From: Candidatus Zhuqueibacterota bacterium
GTDB taxonomy: Bacteria; Zhuqueibacterota; Zhuqueibacteria; Oceanimicrobiales; Oceanimicrobiaceae
DNA: 48,920 nucleotides
Direction: 5' to 3'
Assembly (NCBI GenBank): GCA_029262005.1
Contig: JAJDAG010000121.1
Span: 1-48,920 of the forward strand
Shown piece after piece: positions 7,708 to 15,984 of the stretch (within the stretch, counting starts at the first letter, position 1; each line of letters starts with the position of its first letter). Below the pieces are notes generated by a model that was not told the DNA's origin, searched no databases, and saw only the letters and a list, made by a program, of their open reading frames with translations. Both the position numbers and the translations under genes were made by a program.

Positions 7708-10338
7708 ATGAAAATTTCTGAAGGTGTTACCAGGAGAACACTGGACAACGGTCTCACGGTTCTTATCAAAGAAAACCATAACTCACCGGTGGTCGCCATA
7801 TTTACTCACGTTAAAGCCGGCTACTTCAACGAGAGTGATGACGTTGCGGGTATTTCCCATTTAATTGAACACATGTTTTTCAAAGGTACCATGCGGAGAG
7901 GCGTTGGCCAAATCGCTGCTGAAACAAAAATGTTGGGTGGTTACCTGAACGCCAGCACTATTTATGACCAAACACTGTACTACACGGTTTTGCCAGGCGA
8001 CAGTTTTGTCGGAGGACTCGACATTCAATCGGATGCGCTTATTAATTCTGTATTTTCAGCAAAAGAGCTCAACAAGGAAACTGAAGTTGTTATTCAGGAA
8101 TCAAAACGCAAGCTGGATACGCCATCTGCCGTGTGTAGAGAGAAATTATTTGAACTGGCATTCTCAAAACACCGCATGCGCAGATGGCGAATCGGTACTG
8201 AAGCGGGATTGCGTGCCCTGACACGAGACGATTTCCTCAAATTCTACCATGATCACTATCGCCCGGAAAACATTATTTTATCCATCGTTGGCGATGTTCA
8301 GACTGAAGAGGCAATTGAACAAGTGGAAAAGTATTACGGCAGTTTTCAGCGCGGCATTCTTAAAAAGGAGAACTCACCCCCGGAGCCAACCCAAACTGAA
8401 TTCCGCAGTGCGATGCTTAAAGGTGTTATTGAGAACAGTTATTTAGCAATCGGTTTCCATACGCCTGAAAACCTGCACGAAGATACTTATGCGCTGGAAA
8501 TACTTTCGTTCATCCTTGGATATGGCCGCAGTTCCCGACTCAATCAAAATGTCAAAGAAGCGAAGCAACTGGTAAACAATGTCACTGCCTACAATTACGC
8601 TCTGCCGGAATTGGGCATGTTTGTTATTGAAGCAACCACTACAGATGACAAAATCCGCGACGCAGAAGAAGCAATTTTGCTGGAACTCCGAAACATTGAC
8701 AAAATCGGCGTGACAGATGCCGAGCTTGAAAAAGCAAGAAATTTACTGGAAGCAAGTTACATCATGGGCATGCAATCGGTTTCTGGACAAGCGAGCCTGC
8801 TGGCTGATTACGAAGCGCTTGGCGATTTCCACATGCTGGAATCCTATCTGGATAAGCTCTATCAGGTCAATGCTGACGATCTCAGCCGCGTTTTGAACAA
8901 ATACTTTCACCGCGCAAACTGCAGTCTGCTTGAATATTTACCGGAAGCAAGTTCTCAGAAACCTGTTGAAGCTCATGGCGCGGCAAAAAACTTACCTGAG
9001 CAGTCCACAGTGTTAACGCAAGATTTACAGGCGGCAACAAACAACGTCGAAGCGCCATTTCAAATCAGCTCCGGAAAAGGCACGGCAGACAAGCCGGCCG
9101 AACGTGTCACCCTGGCTAACGGCGTGACCCTCATTGCCAAACAAAGCGGGAGCATCCCAATTATTTCGTGTGGTGTTTTTACAAAAGGCGGGCGCAATGC
9201 AGAAAACAAGCAGAATTGCGGCATAAGCGGCTTGATGGCCAGAACAGCGATGAAAGGCACACAACAACGAGACGCTCGCACCATTGCCACGGCGATTGAG
9301 AACCTTGGTTCATCAATCCAATTCACCAGCCAGGCTGACTATTTTAGCACCACGATGGCCATTCAATCCAAACATTTCGCTGCCGGCTGGGACATTCTGA
9401 CGGATATTCTCACGGCGCCCTCTTTTCCAAAAGAAGAGATTGAGCATGAAAAAAAACAGACTCTGGCACGCATTCGGCAGCAGCGGGATGATATGTTTCG
9501 CTACCCACTGAACCTTTATTATTCGAGCATATTTGCCGGGCACCCTTACGGCCTCCCTGCACTCGGGACTGAAGAAACAATACAAAATATGACCCGAGAA
9601 TGGCTTGTTAGCTGGCACCAGTCGAAAATAAACAGGGAAGAAATGGTTGTGGTTTTTGTTGGTGACTTCGAAACTGACCGCATTATCAACAAAATAGAAA
9701 CGGGATTGCAAAGACTGGCACAAGCCACCTTGTCCAGGGCCACGGTTGAACCGTGCCTTTTTCACACAAATGTTAATCCGGTCATCGAAAATAAAGAAAA
9801 AGAACAGACTGCCATTGTCATGGGGTTTCCAGGTCCCCGGTCTATGGAAGCCGACATTGATGTTTTAACCGTGTTGCAAAATATTCTGTCCGGACTCGGT
9901 GGACGCTTTTTTGAAGAATTGCGTGGTCGGCAGAGCCTGGCCTACACGGTTTCAGCGTATCTTGCTCCCAGATTTTACGGCGGTACATTTCTGTCATACA
10001 TTGCGACTTCGCCTGAAAACGAGCAAAAGGCCCGCCATGGCCTGCGCGAACAATTCAAGAAACTTACCCATGAGCTTGTTTCAGATGAAGAATTGCAGCG
10101 CTCGATTCAATTTACCACAGGAACACACCGAATCGGCCTCGAAACGTACCAAAGCCAAATGTTTGAATATGCCCATAACGAGCTGTCGGGAATGGAAATT
10201 GAGGAAGTGCATGACTTTCCGAAACGAATCCGGAAGGTGACAAAGCAAGATATCCTGCAGGCAGCAGGCCGCTATTTTAGCGCGGAGAAATGTGCTGAAG
10301 GCATTTTACGGGGCCAGAGTGCCGGTAAAAAAAATTAA
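7708..10338 (+). CDS. M16 family zinc peptidase, fused double-unit form
   Basis: 876 residues made of two M16 modules in one chain (about 1-430 and 465-876). The first module carries the inverted zinc motif H51-L-I-E54-H55, with the third ligand E131 exactly 76 residues after H55. The second module lacks the zinc motif (GISGLMARTAMKGT at the matching place), as in inactive partner halves. It keeps the substrate-closing R/Y region (RGRQSLAYTVSAY, GGTFLSYIATSP). There is no obvious signal peptide, so it is cytoplasmic or exported by an unseen route. M16 enzymes degrade small peptides. An AGGAAGG ribosome-binding site precedes the ATG. A terminator overlaps the stop codon, so the gene stands alone. 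Confidence 0.92.
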   Translation: MKISEGVTRRTLDNGLTVLIKENHNSPVVAIFTHVKAGYFNESDDVAGISHLIEHMFFKGTMRRGVGQIAAETKMLGGYLNASTIYDQTLYYTVLPGDSFVGGLDIQSDALINSVFSAKELNKETEVVIQESKRKLDTPSAVCREKLFELAFSKHRMRRWRIGTEAGLRALTRDDFLKFYHDHYRPENIILSIVGDVQTEEAIEQVEKYYGSFQRGILKKENSPPEPTQTEFRSAMLKGVIENSYLAIGFHTPENLHEDTYALEILSFILGYGRSSRLNQNVKEAKQLVNNVTAYNYALPELGMFVIEATTTDDKIRDAEEAILLELRNIDKIGVTDAELEKARNLLEASYIMGMQSVSGQASLLADYEALGDFHMLESYLDKLYQVNADDLSRVLNKYFHRANCSLLEYLPEASSQKPVEAHGAAKNLPEQSTVLTQDLQAATNNVEAPFQISSGKGTADKPAERVTLANGVTLIAKQSGSIPIISCGVFTKGGRNAENKQNCGISGLMARTAMKGTQQRDARTIATAIENLGSSIQFTSQADYFSTTMAIQSKHFAAGWDILTDILTAPSFPKEEIEHEKKQTLARIRQQRDDMFRYPLNLYYSSIFAGHPYGLPALGTEETIQNMTREWLVSWHQSKINREEMVVVFVGDFETDRIINKIETGLQRLAQATLSRATVEPCLFHTNVNPVIENKEKEQTAIVMGFPGPRSMEADIDVLTVLQNILSGLGGRFFEELRGRQSLAYTVSAYLAPRFYGGTFLSYIATSPENEQKARHGLREQFKKLTHELVSDEELQRSIQFTTGTHRIGLETYQSQMFEYAHNELSGMEIEEVHDFPKRIRKVTKQDILQAAGRYFSAEKCAEGILRGQSAGKKN

Positions 10339-10366
10339 GGCCAGGTCAAAAACCTGGCCTCGTTTT
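10338..10366 (+). terminator. Rho-independent terminator after the M16 peptidase gene
   Basis: A 9-base perfect stem AGGCCAGGT / ACCTGGCCT (10338-10346 and 10352-10360) with loop CAAAA, then CGTTTT. It starts on the last base of the stop codon. Confidence 0.9.
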
Positions 10367-10491
10367 CCATGTCTTCACCTATCTTACTGGCTCCTCTCCA
10401 CTCCCAGCATTTGGATCAGTATCATCATAATCATAAAGAGATATTTGTTTTTTTGTGACCATTGTGCCCTCCATAATTATAAAAGAATACA

Positions 10492-13400
10492 TTAATTTGG
10501 AACACCGTTTAAAGTAACAGACGCCCAAAAATAAGGGTGTGCTGGATACAGCCCATCTGAGTTGAGGCTATCAATAAGATTCAGTTGCGCTTGTCGAAGT
10601 GCAGCAATCCGTGAAAGCCCTTGTTTCAACCAACCATGAAAAAATGCAGTTGTAAGCTGTTTACTTTTCTTATCATCTACTTGCCACATATTTGCCACAA
10701 CAGTTTCAGCGCCAGATGCCAGGAAAGCCGTCTGCAGACTAATTGTACCCTCACCCCGGTATAGTTTACCAGTGCCACTTTCGCACGCGGCCAAATAAAC
10801 CAGGCCCGTTTCTTTCATCTTGAGTTTCAAGATCTCCGGCAATCTGAGTAAACTGCTTTCGGCGCCGTGCTCTATTTGTGGCCTGAAGTTTAGAAATGAA
10901 TTTGCCGGTTTCCTGTCATCATTTTTTCCGTGTGTGGAAAAAAGGACTATTTGGGGGGATTTATTTAGTAAATTAGTCAATGTTTCCTTATTGGTTTCAG
11001 AGCCCATCCTTACATTTGAGTTGGCGAATATTCGCGCCACGGCTTGCGCTTCTTCATAACCAAATTTTAAATGATCGTGAACGATTGCCAAAAACGTGGC
11101 GGTAGTGGGCTGCTGCCCGGCATTAACCTCTTTTTCTAACGCCAACGTCAAAATTTTGGCACTCGGTGCATAAGCAAGCTTGAATTTAGAAATCAGGAAA
11201 TCATCGTCTGGTTGAACCAGCGCTGCGAACGGCAGATACAGCAACGTTTCATCCGGCACCACATAAATCGTGCTCGCAGTCGCAATGTGCTCTGCTACCG
11301 GCAAGATTAGTTTTCTATAAAGATTTTTACCTATTTCTCGCACCGCTTCATACGACCTCTGCAACTTCCGCAAGCCGTTTAAGCTATCCGGCCTGAAGTG
11401 TTGGCGAAATGACGAAATCATTTCTTGCAATTCATCCCGGCCTATCTCTACCTTTTCAATCTCGAACATTTTTGGGCCAATCGCCCAGATGACCAGCACT
11501 GTGTCAAGCACTTCGTACTCCAAAACAACAGAGTCTTCTGCCAACGCAGCCCGTAACTGTGCCGCATTAAACATAATGTTCACGGGTTGATTGTTAATGG
11601 CCTTGGGAGTAAGACTAGCAACCAGTTGCTTCGCACCGGGCGTTTCAGTGGAATCAGCACCGAGCAAAATTGTCAGTGCATGCGCTCGCTCTCTTTCTGA
11701 ATAATCAAATGCTTTGTCGGCATTTTTTTGTTGCAATTGTAATTGAACCATTTCTTCAAAAATCGGTCGAATCCGGTCAGAAAAACCCGCTCGATGCTCA
11801 TAACCGTGCACAGAAGCAGCCAAATTTTCAACACTGGATATCGCCTTGTTTACATATTTCACAGCATCATCAACATTGCCCAAATCCTTGCTCAATAAAC
11901 CCTCTTGATAGCTGGCCATCCACTCAACCGCTAACCAGGGATGTTTTTCGTTCAATTCTTGCGCCTTGTCCAAATGTTCTCGCGCCTCGTCATAACGTCC
12001 CATTCGTCGATAAGCATCTGCGACCAGACAGTGACATTCAATTTGCGGTGAAATATCCTGCATTTTTTTATAATCAGCAAGCGCACTCTGCAATGAAAGT
12101 AATGCTGCATGTTCCTGACCAATTTGGCGCTGCAAGCGGGCATTTTTTTGATTATAGCCGGCCCTCAGGCGTAGCGATGCATAATTTTCCAACAACTTAC
12201 TAACCTGATATGCTATAGAGTCGGCGACTGCAAAATCACCAATTTCAATATATGTTTGCAGCAACAGCTGCAATGTGTTCGCTTTGCGCAGAGGGTCGCT
12301 ATGATTGATTTCAAGAGACTGCTTAAAATAGCTGATGGCGCTGTCGTAATCCGCGATGTAAAAAAACAAGTCACCAAGATTGTTCAATGCCACGGACATA
12401 TTTACAGAATCGCGCTCAATCACAGCTCTTTCCAGGCCTTGCAAATAAGCCTGTTTCGCCCGCTCAAATTGACCCAGATTTTCAAATATTAACCCTTCCC
12501 CAATAACACACGAGTTAATGATGCGGTGCCTATATTGGCGCGATAGTGTTTTTGCTTGATGATTATGCAGCAAAGCGAGATCATAGTCTCCCAAATGCCG
12601 GTACACAACGCTTAAGCGTTCATGCAATTCCGAAGCCATGAAATTATCGCCGAATTGTACATAAATAGTCGTTGCTTCGCGTAGTTCTTTCAAGGCGCCA
12701 GGATAATCTCCCACAGTAATCAGAGCGTCCGCGTTGTAATAGTGAACGATTGCCTGTTTTCGCGAATAGCCGATTTCTTTGGCTTTCTGAATGATTTGAG
12801 CACCAAGCGTGATAGCTGTTTCCGTACGACCGATGTGCTTGTACAGGGCAAGCTGCAAATTTTTCAGAATATCTAAACGAAGCCGCTTATCACGCACCTT
12901 ATCTGCCTTTTCTAATCCGCGAGCCAGGAGACTCAAGGAAACTTCAAGATCATCGTCCATTTGATAAAAAGACACCAGCCAACAATACTGAATGGCGGCT
13001 TTCCTGCGCGCATCAGCTACAGTTTGAGCAGCTAAATCCGCAAGCTCAGTGCGCAGGAAGAAGCCGCCAAGTGTATCATCCAGGATTGGAGCCAGTGTTT
13101 CGGCTGTCCTGAATTTGCTGTTAAAAAGAGAATCTTCTTTCGTAGCAAACGCCAGCCGTCTGGTCCTTTCCGCGATCAATAACATGGTCAGGCGGTAAAG
13201 GTTTTTGCGATTGTCATTCACAAAAGCTCGCATTCCGGAAGTATCCTCTCTAGCGACTCTTTGTTGTGACTGCGCCAATAAATCGAGCAGGGAATTTGAA
13301 AAGGGAATTGGCTCATGCAGCGCACTGTCCATTTCGGCTAAAACACTGTCGGCAATGGGGTATTTTTTCACGGTTTCAACCAATTCTTCCAAAAACAGAT

Positions 13401-13560
13401 CGCGCTGCCGGTCGCTCATGTTGTCGAAACTGGTGCGTGTCTCCAACTCACCGATTTCCCGGATTACTGTATCGCGTTTTTCTGCATCACTGGCGCAGCT
13501 TGTGAATCCAATCAAGCAAGCTGCAAGCAAAAGCAACGGTGATGTAAGGCTTTTTTCCAT
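10492..13560 (-). CDS. CHAT-domain cysteine protease lipoprotein with long TPR array
   Basis: 1022 residues. A lipoprotein signal ends at the lipobox FTSC (C22), so the protein is membrane-anchored outside the cytoplasm. Residues about 150-600 are a run of TPR-type helix pairs, such as the FERAKQAYLQGLERA and DYDSAISYFKQSLEI repeats. The C-terminal about 300 residues form a CHAT domain of the caspase/gingipain clan. The catalytic dyad is H877 (FSTHGK) and C926 (LAACESG), followed by GEGTISLQTAFLASGAETVVANMW, a hallmark of CHAT. Both catalytic residues are present, so it should be active. CHAT-TPR proteins cleave partner proteins upon a signal sensed by the TPR part; the target here is unknown. 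It lies 98 bases downstream of a TPR protein gene on the same strand. Confidence 0.9.
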   Translation of the reverse strand: MEKSLTSPLLLLAACLIGFTSCASDAEKRDTVIREIGELETRTSFDNMSDRQRDLFLEELVETVKKYPIADSVLAEMDSALHEPIPFSNSLLDLLAQSQQRVAREDTSGMRAFVNDNRKNLYRLTMLLIAERTRRLAFATKEDSLFNSKFRTAETLAPILDDTLGGFFLRTELADLAAQTVADARRKAAIQYCWLVSFYQMDDDLEVSLSLLARGLEKADKVRDKRLRLDILKNLQLALYKHIGRTETAITLGAQIIQKAKEIGYSRKQAIVHYYNADALITVGDYPGALKELREATTIYVQFGDNFMASELHERLSVVYRHLGDYDLALLHNHQAKTLSRQYRHRIINSCVIGEGLIFENLGQFERAKQAYLQGLERAVIERDSVNMSVALNNLGDLFFYIADYDSAISYFKQSLEINHSDPLRKANTLQLLLQTYIEIGDFAVADSIAYQVSKLLENYASLRLRAGYNQKNARLQRQIGQEHAALLSLQSALADYKKMQDISPQIECHCLVADAYRRMGRYDEAREHLDKAQELNEKHPWLAVEWMASYQEGLLSKDLGNVDDAVKYVNKAISSVENLAASVHGYEHRAGFSDRIRPIFEEMVQLQLQQKNADKAFDYSERERAHALTILLGADSTETPGAKQLVASLTPKAINNQPVNIMFNAAQLRAALAEDSVVLEYEVLDTVLVIWAIGPKMFEIEKVEIGRDELQEMISSFRQHFRPDSLNGLRKLQRSYEAVREIGKNLYRKLILPVAEHIATASTIYVVPDETLLYLPFAALVQPDDDFLISKFKLAYAPSAKILTLALEKEVNAGQQPTTATFLAIVHDHLKFGYEEAQAVARIFANSNVRMGSETNKETLTNLLNKSPQIVLFSTHGKNDDRKPANSFLNFRPQIEHGAESSLLRLPEILKLKMKETGLVYLAACESGTGKLYRGEGTISLQTAFLASGAETVVANMWQVDDKKSKQLTTAFFHGWLKQGLSRIAALRQAQLNLIDSLNSDGLYPAHPYFWASVTLNGVPN

Positions 13561-13658
13561 TCTGCATCTCTTTCATCGCTTGGGACTCGACAAATTTTCC
13601 GGCGCAAGACTCAAACAAGAAAGCAGACAAAGCCTGGCTTGATGACTATCGAACTTCT

Positions 13659-14846
13659 CTACACCAGGTCTTTGATTGCCGGCTGTTCCTGTATGTAACC
13701 GGGCCACTCATCATATAATTTTTGGATACAGAATATAGCGATCTTTTTGTTAACAGAGTAGTTAATTTTGTTGGCTAGTTGATAGGCATTGAGGTAATGG
13801 CGCCCTGCCGCTGCATAATTTTGTTCCCGGTTCGAACTCTGGGCCGATTCAACATAGATGTTGCCGCGCCCGATCTCGTAGCGGACAGCATTTTGCTCCA
13901 CAGAAAGCGGAGCAATGCCCTCTTTTTGGGCAGCCTCCAGCGACTTTTCATAACTTAGTAAAGCAGCGTCATAGCGTTTCAGGCGACAATTTGCGACACC
14001 AAGCCGTTCATACAGCAGCATGACAGCATACCAGACTTCACCTGCTAATGCCCAGTTCAAAGTCTGTTGATATGCCGTTTTTGCCTTTGTGTACATTTTA
14101 ATCGCAGCGTCCATATCATCGGTTTTTTTCTCTTCAAAGCCCAACTCGATGTAAATATTCCCTGCGCGATATTGCGACCAGGCAATAAGCCCTTTGTATT
14201 CAGCACCCAAAACACCCATCACTTCAGCAGACCGGCAATAACAACCCAGGCTAAGTGCAGTGTGATAGCATCGGGGCTCAAGCAGGTGAGAAAACGCATA
14301 TTGTGCCTTGCCGAGAAAGTCATATTTTCTTTTCTGGTCAGCAATGGCTTCAGCCAGTTGCAAGCCCAGGCCAATCAGGCGAAAGGCTTCATCCGGATCG
14401 TTTAGGAATGCAGCGTTGATCTTTTCGTAGCACATTTCGATGCAGAGCTTGTCATCCAGCGCGGTCGCCGTCAAAGTACTTAAGTAATCATATTGCTTGG
14501 AGTAAAATCCATCCTGCAATAAATCTGAAATCTGCTTTGCTTTACTAAAACAGCTTTGGGCCCTTGCAAAATTTTGCTGAGACTCCGCGTAAATTCCACT
14601 TTGCATGAGCGCGACAAATGCGAGATCCAACGCATGGCGCGAATGACCTTCTATACTCAAATCAATATCGCCATCCGTATAATTCTTCCCGGAATAAAAA
14701 CCCTGGACTGCTGACGAATCCGGTCGAGTTCCAGCCTTTCGCTTAAAAAAATCTACAACAGCGGCAGTGGCTTCGAATTTTCTGATTTCATAATCCCCCG
14801 CTATGGACAAATCATTCTCAAATTCTACCAATAGGGATGTGGGCAT
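13659..14846 (-). CDS. Cytoplasmic TPR-repeat protein of unknown function
   Basis: The start is placed at the ATG at 14846 because a strong GGAGG (14853-14857) lies six bases upstream. An in-frame start at 15077 would add 77 non-conserved-looking residues and no ribosome-binding site. The resulting 395-residue protein has no signal peptide. It consists largely of helix pairs with TPR spacing, for example MDAAIKMYTKAKTAYQQTL, KRYDAALLSYEKSLEAAQKEG and YAAAGRHYLNAYQLANKIN. No enzyme motif is seen. It precedes the CHAT-TPR lipoprotein gene on the same strand and is divergent from two small genes. A role in the same pathway as the CHAT protease is inferred from position only. Confidence 0.75.
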   Translation of the reverse strand: MPTSLLVEFENDLSIAGDYEIRKFEATAAVVDFFKRKAGTRPDSSAVQGFYSGKNYTDGDIDLSIEGHSRHALDLAFVALMQSGIYAESQQNFARAQSCFSKAKQISDLLQDGFYSKQYDYLSTLTATALDDKLCIEMCYEKINAAFLNDPDEAFRLIGLGLQLAEAIADQKRKYDFLGKAQYAFSHLLEPRCYHTALSLGCYCRSAEVMGVLGAEYKGLIAWSQYRAGNIYIELGFEEKKTDDMDAAIKMYTKAKTAYQQTLNWALAGEVWYAVMLLYERLGVANCRLKRYDAALLSYEKSLEAAQKEGIAPLSVEQNAVRYEIGRGNIYVESAQSSNREQNYAAAGRHYLNAYQLANKINYSVNKKIAIFCIQKLYDEWPGYIQEQPAIKDLV

Positions 14847-15155
14847 GACAATCCTCCTTTTATTGAGACAGAATAGTTTGATTTTGGAATTAATTGAGTC
14901 TCTACTTAATAAAGACAACTTTAAAAGAGAAAATCTTTCAAATTTATTAACGATGGTCGCATTTTCTAGGAAACCAGCCAATTTCAGCAAGAAGTGCAAC
15001 AAATGCTTATTATTCGCTCCGTAACTTAAAATAAGGTTGTGTGAGCAGGGGAATATCTTCTGCATATTGTGGTACATTTATTGCGTTAAGTCCCGATAAA
15101 ATTAGCAAAGCAATAGATTGCGCGCAACTCAATTATACAGATGAGAGGTGGCGAA
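14847..15155. other. Divergent intergenic region, 309 bases
   Basis: It lies between the TPR gene and the small-protein genes. It is AT-rich and should hold promoters for both directions. I could not pick a -35/-10 pair with good spacing on either strand. Confidence 0.4.
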
Positions 15156-15362
15156 ATGAATGGAAAACGACTCAATCAAGCTGAATACATGTCGATGCAG
15201 TTAATGGAGATAGAGAGTTTTCGAATATGCCTTTCTCATAAAAGCCATGAGAAAGTATCGTTTAACGAAGCAGCGGTACTTTGGGTGTCGGAAGGACACG
15301 CAGAGAAGTTCAGAGTCGGTTGTCTCCGCAAGAGAGACCAGATAGAGCCTGCACTTGCTTAA
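15156..15362 (+). CDS. Small protein A (68 aa), unrecognised
   Basis: I chose the ATG at 15156 because AGAGGTG lies just upstream; the ATG at 15141 has no such site. The protein is 68 residues, soluble, with a basic tail (LRKRDQ) and the stretch KVSFNEAAVLWVSEGHAEKFR, which should form an amphipathic helix. No known family is recognised with certainty. The next gene encodes a protein of the same size. The two share S-x-x-S-x3-VSF-x-E-x3-L-x2-S in the same place, so they may be distant paralogues. They are divergent from the TPR/CHAT pair. It is probably a real gene because of the ribosome-binding site, the 21-base spacing to a second similar gene and the shared terminator. Confidence 0.6.
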   Translation: MNGKRLNQAEYMSMQLMEIESFRICLSHKSHEKVSFNEAAVLWVSEGHAEKFRVGCLRKRDQIEPALA

Positions 15363-15383
15363 TACTAAATTAAAGGTCTAATC

Positions 15384-15587
15384 ATGGAACTAGGTGAGAT
15401 CAAATACTGGAACCGCAAGGTCGCAATGTATGAAAAAACGTCAACAATTGTACGGGACAAGTCCAATTCTTCTGCTCGACCGGTTAGTTTTTATGAAGGT
15501 ATTGCACTCATGATGTCCAAGGCTTACCTGCAACCAGAACCCTCAGAAGAATTGCCTTATGGCTACACCGCTCAACGCGCTGCATAG
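15384..15587 (+). CDS. Small protein B (67 aa), possible paralogue of small protein A
   Basis: 67 residues, ATG at 15384 with AAAGG eight bases upstream, 21 bases after small protein A. The middle reads RPVSFYEGIALMMSKAYLQ, matching KVSFNEAAVLWVSEGHAEK of its neighbour at V, S, F, E, L and S. The C-terminus (PEPSEELPYGYTAQRAA) is different and probably flexible. There is no signal peptide, membrane segment or catalytic motif. A strong terminator follows 33 bases later, so A and B form a two-gene operon. Function is unknown. Confidence 0.6.
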   Translation: MELGEIKYWNRKVAMYEKTSTIVRDKSNSSARPVSFYEGIALMMSKAYLQPEPSEELPYGYTAQRAA

Positions 15588-15984
15588 TGAAGCCGGCGCA
15601 TCATATTACTGTTTTCGACCAAAAAGCCACCAGGCCAACATCTGGTGGCTTTTTCAGATAGACTTTTCATGCATACAATGGACATCCTATAAAATCCACA
15701 CGCACGGTGCTTTAATGTTGCCAATACGTAATATGTATCTGATAATCAATCCAGCCAATAGTGGCGATGAATTATACATGTGGTCAAAATTCGTTCAGGT
15801 TCAACCTCTCAATATTATAGCTAAGGGAATATTTTTCGCTTCGGAAGCGTATTCTTAAGTGATTGCGATTGCCTCGAAGAGCGAATCACATTAGTTTGTA
15901 ATTAAAATGTAGATTAATAGATTCTTTATTGGTAAATTAGTGCTTGTAAAGAAGTCATTCATCCTTAATAGGAGGACCGCCACG
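15588..15984. other. Intergenic region, 397 bases
   Basis: It contains the terminator of the small-protein operon at its left end and the promoter/ribosome-binding region of the peptidase-MA fusion at its right end. A weak inverted repeat, GTGATT (15859-15864) and AATCAC (15884-15889), lies before that gene. The open frame across 15559-15858 overlaps the terminator and has no protein-like features. Confidence 0.5.
15621..15654 (+). terminator. Strong bidirectional-type intrinsic terminator
   Basis: A perfect 13-base stem: AAAAAGCCACCAG (15621-15633) pairs with CTGGTGGCTTTTT (15642-15654) around an 8-base loop. The A-tract before and T-tract after mean it could work in both directions. Confidence 0.92.

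Noticed and set aside
14847-15077. N-terminal extension of the TPR protein to 15077
   Set aside because: A strong ribosome-binding site directly precedes the ATG at 14846, and the extension has AT-rich, non-protein-like codons.
15559-15858. Open frame of 99 codons after the small-protein genes
   Set aside because: It overlaps small protein B and runs through a perfect 13-base terminator; the translation looks random.
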